DNA from: Halorhodospira sp.
GTDB taxonomy: Bacteria; Pseudomonadota; Gammaproteobacteria; Nitrococcales; Halorhodospiraceae
Assembly (NCBI GenBank): GCA_007127935.1
Contig: SKYL01000283.1
Location: 1 to 5,273, forward strand
Direction of reading: 5' to 3'
Length of the DNA stretch: 5,273 nucleotides
Under the pieces are notes generated by a model. It ran no database searches, was not told the origin of the DNA, and was given only the letters and a program-made list of their open reading frames with translations. The position numbers and the translations under genes are program-made. Of this stretch, positions 1 through 5,273 are shown in pieces. Every line of letters starts with the position of its first letter. The first letter of the stretch is position 1.

Positions 1-228
1 CTGGTGGTAGTTCTCGATCAGCGCCGGATAGAGCTCCAGCGTGTGGTAGGCGACGGGGTTCGGTAGGCCCATGGCGTCGCCGAACAGCAGCAGCATCACC
101 AAGTCCTCCTGCTCCCGGAGTTCCCGCTTCACCTCGGCCTCGCGGCCGAGGCGAAGCATCCGGTCGTAGTCCCGCAGCAGGGCCGCCGCCCGTTGCCGCC
201 AACCTTGGGTGGGGTCCGGGTCAGTCAC
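1..228 (-). CDS. Cory-CC-star-like small protein, partial (C-terminus outside window)
   Basis: The 76 visible residues start at GTG (228-226) and stay open to the window edge. The start overlaps the end of the CstA gene by 8 bases (GTGACTGA), so the two are probably translationally coupled. No strong ribosome binding site of its own is visible, which fits coupling. The first ~40 residues are charged and look helical. A well-ordered motif follows at residues 41-68, including EDLVMLLLFGDAMGLPNP and ending LELYP. From memory this matches small proteins annotated as 'cory-CC-star', about 100 residues long and named for a C-terminal Cys-Cys before the stop. That end lies outside the window and cannot be confirmed. 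The biochemical role is unknown to me. Position next to cstA suggests an accessory or assembly partner of the transporter; E. coli CstA and BtsT also have small partners (YbdD, YjiX) encoded next to them. The gene is certain; the family name is likely. Confidence 0.8.
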   Translation of the reverse strand, partial: MTDPDPTQGWRQRAAALLRDYDRMLRLGREAEVKRELREQEDLVMLLLFGDAMGLPNPVAYHTLELYPALIENYHQ

Positions 229-1990
229 GGTTGCCGCCGGCCTCTTCACCGGCCTCCGCCAATGCCTCCAACTCGTCCCGGTGGCGGAAGAGCCGGGCGG
301 CCTCCAGCAGAATCCATAAGGCGAAACCGAGGATCATGGCGCCGAGGATCAGTAGCAGCCACTGGGTGTCGGCGTCGTGCAACCCCGACCACTGGAAGAC
401 CACCTGCTCGGTCATCGCCCACAGGGTCATGGTGAGCAGAAAGACCATCGGGATCAGCGTCGGCAGTGGATTGCGCCCTAGCCGGTAGAGCCACAGCGAG
501 ATCAGCATCAGGGTGATCCCGGCCAGCAATTGATTGGCGGTGCCGAACAGCGGCCACAGTAGGAAGCCGCCGGAACCCATGCCCCGGCCGCCGTCGGGGA
601 GCAGCACCAACAGGGCGGTGAGGCCCACCGCCAACGAAGTGGCCACATGCCGGCGGCTGAGCGTGTGGACGCCGTACTCGGTGCCCAGTTCGCCGATGAT
701 GTAGCGCATCAGCCGGACCGCCGAGTCGAGGGTGGTGGCGGCGAAGCAGACGATGATCAGCGCCACGATGGTCCGCGCCACGTCGGCGGGGATGCCCACC
801 CCCGCGGCCAGTTGGGCGGCGCCCTGGACGAAGTTGCCCACCCCGCCCGCCCCGGCGGCGGCGAAGCTGGAGTAGCTGTCGAAGAAGTCGCTCTGGGTGG
901 CGAAGACCGTGGCCACGGCGCAGATGGTAATCAGCGCCAACGTCCCCTCGCCGATGGCGCCGAGATAGCCCACGGTGCGGGCGTCGGGTTCCCGGTCCAA
1001 CTGCTTCGATGAGGTGCCCGACGCCACCAGCCCGTGGAAGCCGGAGATGGCGCCGCAGGCGATGGTGATGAAGAGCAGCGGGAACCAGGAGATCTCGGCC
1101 TGGGTGTTGTAGACCGGGGCGGTGACCTCGGGCTGGAGCACCAATAGGCCGAGGTAGAGGATGCCAAGGCCGACCACCAGTTGCTGGGCATTGATGTAGT
1201 CCCGGGGCTGGAGAAGCTTCCAGACCGGCAGCGTGCTGGCGATATAGACGTACGCCAGCAGCACCAGAATCCACGTCAGGAAGCTGGCGGAGACCGCCTC
1301 CAGGCCGAAGAGCACGGTGCCGGCGCCCTCGCCGCCGAACCAGCGGACCAGGTCGATCTGCAACCACTCGACCCGCGTGGTGAGGATCGCCGTGCCGTAC
1401 ATCAGCACCAGCGCCACCAACGACGGCGCCAACAGGTTGCCGCCGCGGCGCAGCACCGCGTACCCGATCCAGATCGCCACCGGCACCTGGAGCACCACCG
1501 GCAGCACCGAGGCCGGGTTGCTGATGAACAGATTGGCGATGACCCAGGCGAAGACGGCGTTCACCATCAACACCAGGATCAGAATGATGAACAGGAAGAG
1601 CAGCTTCGCCCGCCGCCCCACCAGCCGGTGTGCCATGGTCCCCACCGACTGGCCCCGGTGGCGCGCCGAGAGCACCAGGGCGCCGAAGTCGTGGACGCCG
1701 GCGGCGAAGACGGTGCCCAGGGCCACCCAGGCCAGGGCCGGGCCCCAGCCCCAATACATGGCGATGGCCGGGCCGACGATGGGCGCCGCACCGGCCACCG
1801 AGGTGAAGTGGTGGCCCCAGAGGATCCACTTGTTGGTGGGGACGAAGTCGACCCCGTCGTTGTAACGGTGGGCGGGGGTGACGAAGTTCGGGTCGAGGCG
1901 GTAGATCCGCTCGGCGATGAACCGCGAGTACCAGAACCAACCGAAGAGATAGAGGGCGACCGCCGCCGCCGCCAGCCAGATTGCGCTCAT
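221..1990 (-). CDS. cstA: CstA-family carbon starvation protein (peptide/pyruvate-type transporter)
   Basis: A 589-residue inner-membrane protein with roughly 15-16 hydrophobic segments spread over its whole length. Family signatures are clear: GHHFTSVAGAAPIVGPAIA at 59-77, GVHDF at 98-102, GQSVGTMAHRLVG near 113-125, CGAISGFHGLVASGT at 312-326, TTLDSAVRLMRYIIGEL at 419-435, and LLWPLFGTANQLLA at 477-490. Known members are E. coli CstA, tied to peptide use in carbon starvation, and BtsT, a pyruvate/proton symporter. Substrate cannot be read from sequence, so peptide or pyruvate uptake is inference. E. coli CstA is about 700 residues, so this is a shorter form of the family, not a truncation: both conserved halves are present and it ends in a charged cytoplasmic tail. 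The ATG at 1990 is supported by GGGAGG eight bases upstream. The gene overlaps the downstream cory-CC-star-like gene and is divergent from the universal stress protein gene. Confidence 0.95.
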   Translation of the reverse strand: MSAIWLAAAAVALYLFGWFWYSRFIAERIYRLDPNFVTPAHRYNDGVDFVPTNKWILWGHHFTSVAGAAPIVGPAIAMYWGWGPALAWVALGTVFAAGVHDFGALVLSARHRGQSVGTMAHRLVGRRAKLLFLFIILILVLMVNAVFAWVIANLFISNPASVLPVVLQVPVAIWIGYAVLRRGGNLLAPSLVALVLMYGTAILTTRVEWLQIDLVRWFGGEGAGTVLFGLEAVSASFLTWILVLLAYVYIASTLPVWKLLQPRDYINAQQLVVGLGILYLGLLVLQPEVTAPVYNTQAEISWFPLLFITIACGAISGFHGLVASGTSSKQLDREPDARTVGYLGAIGEGTLALITICAVATVFATQSDFFDSYSSFAAAGAGGVGNFVQGAAQLAAGVGIPADVARTIVALIIVCFAATTLDSAVRLMRYIIGELGTEYGVHTLSRRHVATSLAVGLTALLVLLPDGGRGMGSGGFLLWPLFGTANQLLAGITLMLISLWLYRLGRNPLPTLIPMVFLLTMTLWAMTEQVVFQWSGLHDADTQWLLLILGAMILGFALWILLEAARLFRHRDELEALAEAGEEAGGNRD

Positions 1991-1998
1991 GCCTGGTG

Positions 1999-2004
1999 CC
2001 TCCC
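1999..2004 (-). promoter_or_regulatory. Ribosome binding site of cstA
   Basis: GGGAGG on the minus strand, 8 bases before the ATG at 1990-1988. It is a strong purine-rich match and fixes the cstA start. Confidence 0.8.
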
Positions 2005-2027
2005 TGACTCCACTGGGGCGCGAAAAA

Positions 2028-2051
2028 TGTAGTATGGGTTTCTATATTACA
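2028..2051. promoter_or_regulatory. Candidate operator: 24-bp imperfect dyad
   Basis: TGTAGTAT (2028-2035), an 8-base spacer (2036-2043), then ATATTACA (2044-2051). The two 8-base arms are inverted copies with 7 of 8 positions matching. The dyad sits in the only AT-rich part of the divergent gap and covers the candidate -10 sequences of both directions, a position typical of a dimeric regulator. The half-site spacing does not match TyrR, LexA, CRP or FNR sites as I know them, so no regulator is assigned. Confidence 0.45.
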
Positions 2052-2107
2052 GATTTGGTCCTCCTGGGAAGGGAGGGTGCCGATTCGCCATGTATGGGGC
2101 CGTGGGC

Positions 2108-2113
2108 AGGAGG
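2108..2113 (+). promoter_or_regulatory. Ribosome binding site deciding the universal stress protein start
   Basis: Consensus AGGAGG, 7 bases before the ATG at 2121. The reading frame is open further upstream to an ATG at 1989, but that would add 44 residues unlike the family and cross the whole promoter region. This site therefore selects 2121. Confidence 0.85.
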
Positions 2114-2120
2114 GTGTGAG

Positions 2121-2561
2121 ATGGGTGAGATCGTCGTCGGAGCGGACGGGTCGGAAGGCGGGCGCCGGGCGTTGGCGTGGGCCGTGGAAGAGGCGCGGCT
2201 GCGGAAATCGTCGGTGGCGGCGGTCTGCGTGATCGACCGCCGCTACATGGACCCGGACCTGGGGGTTTTGGTGGCCCCGGCCAACAAGGAGTTGGAGGAG
2301 GAGGCCCAACGCAGCCTCGATGCCGCCCTGGAAGCCGTCGGCGGCGCCGAGGGCGTGGAGGTGCGTAGCGAGGTGCTTCACGCCCAGCGCCATGGGGTGG
2401 CCGGGACGTTACTTGAACGGGCCGAGGAGGGCGCCGATATGGTGGTGGTGGGCAGCCGTGGCCACGGCGGCTTTACCGGGCTGCTGTTGGGTTCGGTAAG
2501 TCAACAGGTGATCCAGCACGCACCGTGCCCGGTGGTGGTGGTGCCCGGCGCCAAGGGATAG
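2121..2561 (+). CDS. Universal stress protein (UspA family, ATP-binding type)
   Basis: A 146-residue single-domain cytoplasmic protein of normal family length. It opens with MGEIVVGADGSEGGRRAL: a first beta strand followed by the conserved Asp9 and Gly-Ser. It ends with the nucleotide-binding signature: G111, G114, then nine residues, then G124-S125, an exact G-2x-G-9x-G-S pattern, followed by SQQVIQHAPCPVVVV. The intact motif puts it with the ATP-binding (MJ0577-like) branch rather than the non-binding UspA branch. Such proteins act as dimers in survival under starvation, oxygen limitation or other stress; the partner here is unknown. It is transcribed divergently from cstA and ends 30 bp before the convergent secreted-protein gene, so it is probably monocistronic. 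Confidence 0.95.
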   Translation: MGEIVVGADGSEGGRRALAWAVEEARLRKSSVAAVCVIDRRYMDPDLGVLVAPANKELEEEAQRSLDAALEAVGGAEGVEVRSEVLHAQRHGVAGTLLERAEEGADMVVVGSRGHGGFTGLLLGSVSQQVIQHAPCPVVVVPGAKG

Positions 2562-2570
2562 GCGTCGCCG

Positions 2571-2589
2571 GGTCGCCGGTGACGCGACC
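2571..2589. terminator. Weak GC-rich hairpin between convergent genes
   Basis: GGTCGC (2571-2576) and GCGACC (2584-2589) form a 6-bp stem with a 7-base loop in the 30-bp gap between two converging genes. There is no T run on either side, so it is not a standard intrinsic terminator. It may only slow transcription or be chance in GC-rich DNA. Confidence 0.25.
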
Positions 2590-2591
2590 GG

Positions 2592-3107
2592 TCAACGGCC
2601 GGGAAGTTGCTGGTGGTAATGGTACGGGTGGAGGCTCCGCCCACCCTCCGGCACGAAGAGTTGGGGGAAAGTGCCCATGATCTCCTGTTGCTCCCGGGCG
2701 ATCTCCCGCTGCATCTCGAACATATCCCCAGTCATCGCACCGATCTCCCCGGTGCGGGGTGTGGCGTAATAAGGAGAGGGTGGGGCGCCGGGTCGGGCCG
2801 GCGGTGCGGTGGGCCGGATGCCGAGTTCTCCCATGGAGCGCATGGCCTCACGCTCCAGTTCGAACATCTCACTCTGGGTGTGGCGCATGGCGTCCCGGGA
2901 GCCGGGATCTCCCGTTTGTCCGGGTGCGATGCCCGCCCCGGGCCACTGCCGTGGGTCGCTGTAATCGCTGGGTTCACCGGTGCCCGAGTTTGGAGGCAAA
3001 GGGGCGCAAGCGGCGCCGACCACCAGGGCCGTGATGGCGGCCACCGCTCGCAGGATTGCGGCCGTCTTCCATGGAGGGCCGTGCCCACGGAGGCGGGGTC
3101 CCGCCAT
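2592..3107 (-). CDS. Unrecognised exported protein, possible lipoprotein
   Basis: With the ATG at 3107 the protein has 171 residues. This start is preferred because AGAAGG lies 7 bases upstream (3120-3115). An upstream in-frame ATG at 3155 would add 16 residues but has only AAGG very close to it. The N-terminus is basic (R5, R7, K14, R20) and is followed by a hydrophobic stretch AVAAITALVVGAAC ending at Cys34. This looks like a lipoprotein signal, though Gly at -3 is not ideal for a lipobox, so cleavage by signal peptidase I is an alternative. The mature part is Pro/Gly/Ser-rich and low in order. It contains two related Met/Glu/Arg-rich segments (about 78-95 and 126-145, each with MFE-L/M-E/Q-RE) and ends in a His/Tyr-rich tail (HPYHYHQQ). 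I do not recognise the family. It is convergent with the stress protein gene and divergent from fnr. Confidence 0.65.
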   Translation of the reverse strand: MAGPRLRGHGPPWKTAAILRAVAAITALVVGAACAPLPPNSGTGEPSDYSDPRQWPGAGIAPGQTGDPGSRDAMRHTQSEMFELEREAMRSMGELGIRPTAPPARPGAPPSPYYATPRTGEIGAMTGDMFEMQREIAREQQEIMGTFPQLFVPEGGRSLHPYHYHQQLPGR

Positions 3108-3208
3108 GGCAAGGCCTTCTGAGATGTTCATTGATGGTGCCGGGACTTCTCGCATGGCCTTACGATACTCGGCCGGGCCTGCCGTGGGCTACCCGATTTA
3201 TGCTAGTT

Positions 3209-3226
3209 ATTATAATCTTTCGAAAG
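3209..3226. promoter_or_regulatory. Divergent promoter core with palindromic operator-like site
   Basis: ATTATAAT (3209-3216) is a perfect palindrome that supplies a consensus TATAAT -10 on both strands: plus 3211-3216 and minus 3214-3209. Immediately beside it is the perfect 10-bp palindrome CTTTCGAAAG (3217-3226). This is the only AT-rich block in the 236-bp gap between the exported-protein gene and fnr. No good -35 hexamer was found for either direction. The palindrome would lie between -10 and -35 of the leftward promoter and near the start point of a rightward one, so a bound protein could affect both. Confidence 0.5.
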
Positions 3227-3272
3227 TTAGAGAACCGGGTCCGGGTTGGGATGGTTGGAGTCCCGGCGCCGG

Positions 3273-3302
3273 TTCACGCGGGGGACGGAATCCCGGTATG
3301 CT
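3273..3302 (+). promoter_or_regulatory. Candidate proximal promoter for fnr
   Basis: TTCACG (3273-3278) and TATGCT (3297-3302) are each 4 of 6 to the sigma-70 consensus with an 18-bp spacer. A transcript from here would have a leader of about 35 bases before the fnr start. It is weaker at the -10 than the upstream TATAAT block, and either or both may be used. Confidence 0.3.
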
Positions 3303-3331
3303 GTCCTCCGGTTTTCCGCAGCGTTGATACC

Positions 3332-3337
3332 AGGAGG
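3332..3337 (+). promoter_or_regulatory. Ribosome binding site deciding the fnr start (GTG)
   Basis: AGGAGG is followed by in-frame GTG codons at 3341, 3344 and 3350, with spacings of 3, 6 and 12 bases. The GTG at 3344 has the best spacing and gives a 242-residue protein. An ATG start at 3056 in the same frame would place about 96 unrelated residues ahead of FNR and is rejected. Confidence 0.7.
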
Positions 3338-3343
3338 GGTGTG

Positions 3344-4072
3344 GTGGAGGTGCACAGCGCGAGGGTGGTGCAGCTCTCCGGACTGCGCGGCGTTTGCTGC
3401 GACTGTTCGCTCTTCCAGTTGTGTCTCCCGCTGGACTTGGAAGAGGCGGACATCCGGCGCTTGGAGGCGCTGATGCAGCGGCAGCGGCGTCTTGCCCGGG
3501 GCAGTGTGCTCTACCGCTCCGGCGACCGCTTCCGGGCCGTCTATGTGGTGCGTACCGGAGCGCTGAAGACCTATACCCTTTCCCGGGACGGCGAGGCCCA
3601 GATCACCGGCTTCCACATGGCGGCCGAGATGGTCGGGTTGGACGCGGTCAGTGCCGGAGTCCACCCATGCGAGGCGGTGGCCTTGGAGAGCAGCACCGTC
3701 TGCGAGATCCCTTTCGACGATCTGGAGGATCTCTCCCGTGAACTGCCTGGTTTGCAGCGGCAGTTGCTGCGGCTGATGAGCCGGGAGATCTTCCACGACC
3801 ACGAGATGCTTCAGGCGTTGACCCGGCGCACCGCCGACGAGCGCCTGGCCATTGCACTGATGAACTTCTCCCGGCGATTTTCCCGCCGCGGTCTGTCGGC
3901 GACCCGTTTCCGGCTGCCGATGTCGCGCAGCGATCTGAGCAACTATCTGGGCTTGGCGCCGGAGACGCTGAGCCGCCTCTTCCGGCGGTTCCAGGAGCAA
4001 GGGTGGCTGGAGAGCCGGGGGAAGGAGGTGGTCCTGTTGCAGCCGGAGGCCATCCAGGATTTGGCGGGTTGA
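3344..4072 (+). CDS. fnr: FNR-type oxygen-sensing transcription regulator (Crp/Fnr family)
   Basis: This 242-residue cytoplasmic DNA-binding protein is close to E. coli FNR (250 residues) along its whole length. The four [4Fe-4S] ligands are present: C18, C21 and C27 in VCCDCSLFQLC, and C120 in TVCEIPF, matching E. coli C20, C23, C29 and C122. Ser22 and Leu26, next to the ligands, match the E. coli residues that set oxygen sensitivity. The cyclic-nucleotide-like beta barrel spans about 30-140 and a dimerisation helix about 136-165, with D152 matching E. coli D154. The winged helix lies at 165-242, with recognition helix PETLSRLFRRF. E207, S210 and R211 form the E-xx-S-R motif that reads TTGAT half-sites. 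The expected role is oxygen-labile dimerisation and switching to anaerobic respiration genes. An extra cysteine (C19) beside the first ligand is unusual. Convergent with the transporter to its right, it is probably monocistronic. Confidence 0.95.
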   Translation: MEVHSARVVQLSGLRGVCCDCSLFQLCLPLDLEEADIRRLEALMQRQRRLARGSVLYRSGDRFRAVYVVRTGALKTYTLSRDGEAQITGFHMAAEMVGLDAVSAGVHPCEAVALESSTVCEIPFDDLEDLSRELPGLQRQLLRLMSREIFHDHEMLQALTRRTADERLAIALMNFSRRFSRRGLSATRFRLPMSRSDLSNYLGLAPETLSRLFRRFQEQGWLESRGKEVVLLQPEAIQDLAG

Positions 4073-4080
4073 GGCGCCGC

Positions 4081-4201
4081 TAGGGAAACGCTGAATAATC
4101 CGTCATTGCGAGCGAAGCGAAGCAATCTCCATGGGTTGGCGTCAAAGTGATGGAGATTGCTTCACTTCGCTCGCAATGACGGATTATTCGGCGTCTTTCT
4201 A
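4081..4201. repeat. Long palindromic intergenic repeat (REP/MITE-like, GTCATTGCGAGCG type)
   Basis: The core is 4093-4132 paired with 4150-4189: two 40-base arms with a single mismatch (C4118 against A4164) around a 17-base loop. The arms contain the motif CGTCATTGCGAGCGAAGC...GAAGCAATCTCC, which is widespread between genes in many unrelated bacteria. Outside the core, 4081-4092 and 4190-4201 still match in 8 of 12 positions as inverted copies, so the element may span 121 bp. It has no coding capacity; a minus-strand reading (RHCERSEAI, then DCFASLAMT) is the familiar false peptide these repeats produce. It sits between convergent genes, 8 to 20 bp after the fnr stop, and its outer right arm contains the transporter's TAG stop. 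It could act as a two-way transcription stop or RNA-stabilising hairpin. Confidence 0.9.
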
Positions 4202-5273
4202 AAACAACCCCAACGCCCGGGCAAAGACCACCAAGATCGCCAGCGGCACGATGTAACGCACGGTAAAGAGCCACGCCCGGTACCACCCCTCGTTCTGGAA
4301 ACCCAGCTCCTGTACCGTCGCCGACCGCGGCAACACCCAACCGGCGAAGATCGCCATCAGCATGCCGCCCAGCGGCAGCAGGATGCTGGTGGAGAGGTAC
4401 TCCATGACCCCCATGAAGTTCATCCCCAAAACCGTCAGCTCGCTCCAGTAGTTGAAGGAGAGGACGGAACCGATGCCGACGAACCACGCCGTGCCCGCCA
4501 CCGCGAAGGTGGCCCGGGGGCGCCGCCACCCCCGGCTCTCCACCAGGTACGCGGTGGCCGGCTCCGTGATGGAGATGGCCGACGTCCAGGCGGCGAAGGA
4601 GAGCAGGATGAAGAACAGGGTGCCGAAGAGCACGCCCATGGGCATCTGGCCGAACCCGTAGGAGAGGGCGACGAAGACCAGGCCGGCGCCCTCCTGGGGG
4701 TCGAGGCCGGCGGCGAAGACGATGGGGAAGATCGCCAGCCCGGCGATCAACGCGATGGCGGTGTCGGCCCCGGCGATGATCCCGGCGTTGCGCGGGATCG
4801 ACGAACGGCTGGAGAGGTACGAACCGTAGGCCATGATCGCACCCAGGCCGAGACTCAACGTAAAGAACGCCTGCCCCATGGCGATCAGCACCGACTCCCC
4901 GGTCAACGCCGAGAAATCGGGTGTAAATAGGAAGGCCACCGCCTCGGCGAACGCCCCGGCGCCCATGCCGTACCCCACCATCATCAGCAGCAGCACAAAG
5001 AGGAGGGGCATCAGAATGCGCACCGCCTTCTCGATGCCGCTGCGCACCCCCCGGGAGACGACGTAGCCGGTGAGCGCCATGAAGACCGTGTGCCAGAGGA
5101 GCAATTGACCCGGATTGCTCAACAGGCCGGTGAAGGTCTGCTCCACCATGGCGGTGTCGGCCCCGGTGAACATGCCGGAAGCGGTGAACGGCACGTAGGC
5201 CAACGCCCAACCGGCGACCACCGAGTAGAAGGAGAGGACGATGAACCCGGCCAAGACCCCCATCCACCCGAGC
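4199..5273 (-). CDS. Sodium-dependent transporter, NSS/SNF family, partial (N-terminus outside window)
   Basis: 357 residues are visible. The frame continues past the ATG at 5263 to the window edge (LGW before the Met), and the family's first two helices are missing, so that ATG is internal. Numbering from that Met, the segment begins with a TM3-like helix (GFIVLSFYSVVAGWAL). TM6 is QAFFTLSLGLGAIMAYGSYL (131-150), with T135 matching the LeuT Na1 ligand T254 and the unwound Ser-Leu-Gly. TM7 carries D167 at the LeuT N286 position. TM8 (SFAAWTSAISITEP) has A224, T227 and S228 at the Na2 positions A351, T354 and S355. The last helix, VRYIVPLAILVVFARALGLF, is typical of the family. The protein should import an amino acid or similar small solute with sodium across the inner membrane; the substrate site is mostly outside the window. 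The TAG stop (4201-4199) lies in the palindromic repeat. Convergent with fnr. Confidence 0.93.
   Translation of the reverse strand, partial: LGWMGVLAGFIVLSFYSVVAGWALAYVPFTASGMFTGADTAMVEQTFTGLLSNPGQLLLWHTVFMALTGYVVSRGVRSGIEKAVRILMPLLFVLLLMMVGYGMGAGAFAEAVAFLFTPDFSALTGESVLIAMGQAFFTLSLGLGAIMAYGSYLSSRSSIPRNAGIIAGADTAIALIAGLAIFPIVFAAGLDPQEGAGLVFVALSYGFGQMPMGVLFGTLFFILLSFAAWTSAISITEPATAYLVESRGWRRPRATFAVAGTAWFVGIGSVLSFNYWSELTVLGMNFMGVMEYLSTSILLPLGGMLMAIFAGWVLPRSATVQELGFQNEGWYRAWLFTVRYIVPLAILVVFARALGLF

Larger units (their letters stand above)
1991..2120. promoter_or_regulatory. Divergent control region cstA / universal stress protein
   Basis: This 130-bp gap separates the two divergent genes. Most of it is GC-rich, but 2021-2057 is markedly AT-rich and is the probable promoter core for both directions. 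TATATT (2043-2048) is a possible -10 for the plus strand, and CATACT (complement of 2031-2036) is a possible -10 for the minus strand. No convincing -35 hexamer was found at standard spacing for either, so the start points are uncertain and activator-dependent promoters are possible. No CRP-type TGTGA-N6-TCACA and no FNR-type TTGAT-N4-ATCAA site was seen. Confidence 0.55.

Noticed and set aside
1989..2120. Upstream extension of the universal stress protein to an ATG at 1989
   Set aside because: The added residues do not resemble the family and cross the divergent promoter region. The ATG at 2121 has a consensus ribosome binding site and gives the normal length.
246..2393. Long open frames opposite or offset to cstA (246-2393 minus, 1181-2032 plus and others)
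   Set aside because: They are rich in Arg, Gly, Pro, His and Gln with no domain or membrane pattern, as expected for off-frame reading of GC-rich genes. The cstA frame has clear family motifs.
3241..3294. Short GC-rich inverted repeats (CCGGCGCCGG at 3263-3272, GGGA/TCCC pairs) in the fnr leader
   Set aside because: Such short GC palindromes are expected by chance at this base composition. No riboswitch or attenuator architecture could be built from them.
3324..3337. TTGAT at 3324-3328 as an FNR autoregulatory site
   Set aside because: Only one half-site is present. The second half would be GGAGG, which has no match to ATCAA and is the ribosome binding site. No full FNR site was seen in the window.
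3056..3343. Upstream extension of the fnr frame to an ATG at 3056
   Set aside because: It adds about 96 residues unlike FNR, overlaps the start of the divergent exported-protein gene and the promoter block, and ignores the AGGAGG placed before the GTG at 3344.
3227..4000. 257-residue open frame on the minus strand opposite fnr
   Set aside because: It lies antisense to a clearly conserved FNR, has low-complexity composition and no recognisable domain.
4080..4198. Minus-strand peptide containing RHCERSEAI and DCFASLAMT
   Set aside because: This is the translation of the palindromic repeat, a familiar artefact of this repeat type. The overlapping frame is a shadow of the transporter gene.

Overview
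This window is GC-rich chromosomal DNA that reads like a high-GC gammaproteobacterium. The FNR-type regulator is close to E. coli FNR along its whole length. The other families (CstA, universal stress protein, bacterial neurotransmitter:sodium symporter) fit an environmental, possibly halophilic or Ectothiorhodospira-like lineage, but I cannot name the organism from the sequence. There are six protein genes, two of them cut by the window edges. I see no rRNA, tRNA, CRISPR array, insertion sequence or phage gene.

Layout from left to right. (1) On the minus strand, a CstA-family membrane transporter (221-1990) is followed, with an 8-base overlap, by a small protein resembling the 'cory-CC-star' family (1-228, C-terminus outside). 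This is a translationally coupled pair. (2) A divergent 130-bp gap holds an AT-rich island with a 24-bp dyad (2028-2051). It leads rightwards to a single-domain universal stress protein with an intact ATP-binding motif (2121-2561). (3) Convergent to it is an unrecognised exported, possibly lipid-anchored, small protein (2592-3107) with two similar Met/Glu/Arg-rich segments. (4) A second divergent gap (3108-3343) carries an AT-rich block with a TATAAT on each strand and a perfect 10-bp palindrome. It leads to an FNR-type oxygen sensor (3344-4072) with all four Fe-S ligand cysteines. (5) Between the convergent fnr and transporter genes lies a long palindromic intergenic repeat (core 4093-4189) of the widespread 'GTCATTGCGAGCGAAGC' type. 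(6) The right edge is the C-terminal part of a sodium-coupled NSS/SNF transporter on the minus strand (4199-5273).

How the genes may relate: cstA and the stress protein share a divergent control region, and both families are classically induced by carbon or energy limitation, so joint control through the 2028-2051 dyad is a reasonable inference. The FNR regulator has its own promoter region. No full FNR site (TTGAT-N4-ATCAA) was seen, so nothing here shows that it controls its neighbours. The window is mostly ordinary core-genome content. The points most worth a second look are the CstA/small-protein pair, the two dyads, the cysteine doublet in FNR, the structure of the palindromic repeat, and the orphan secreted protein.
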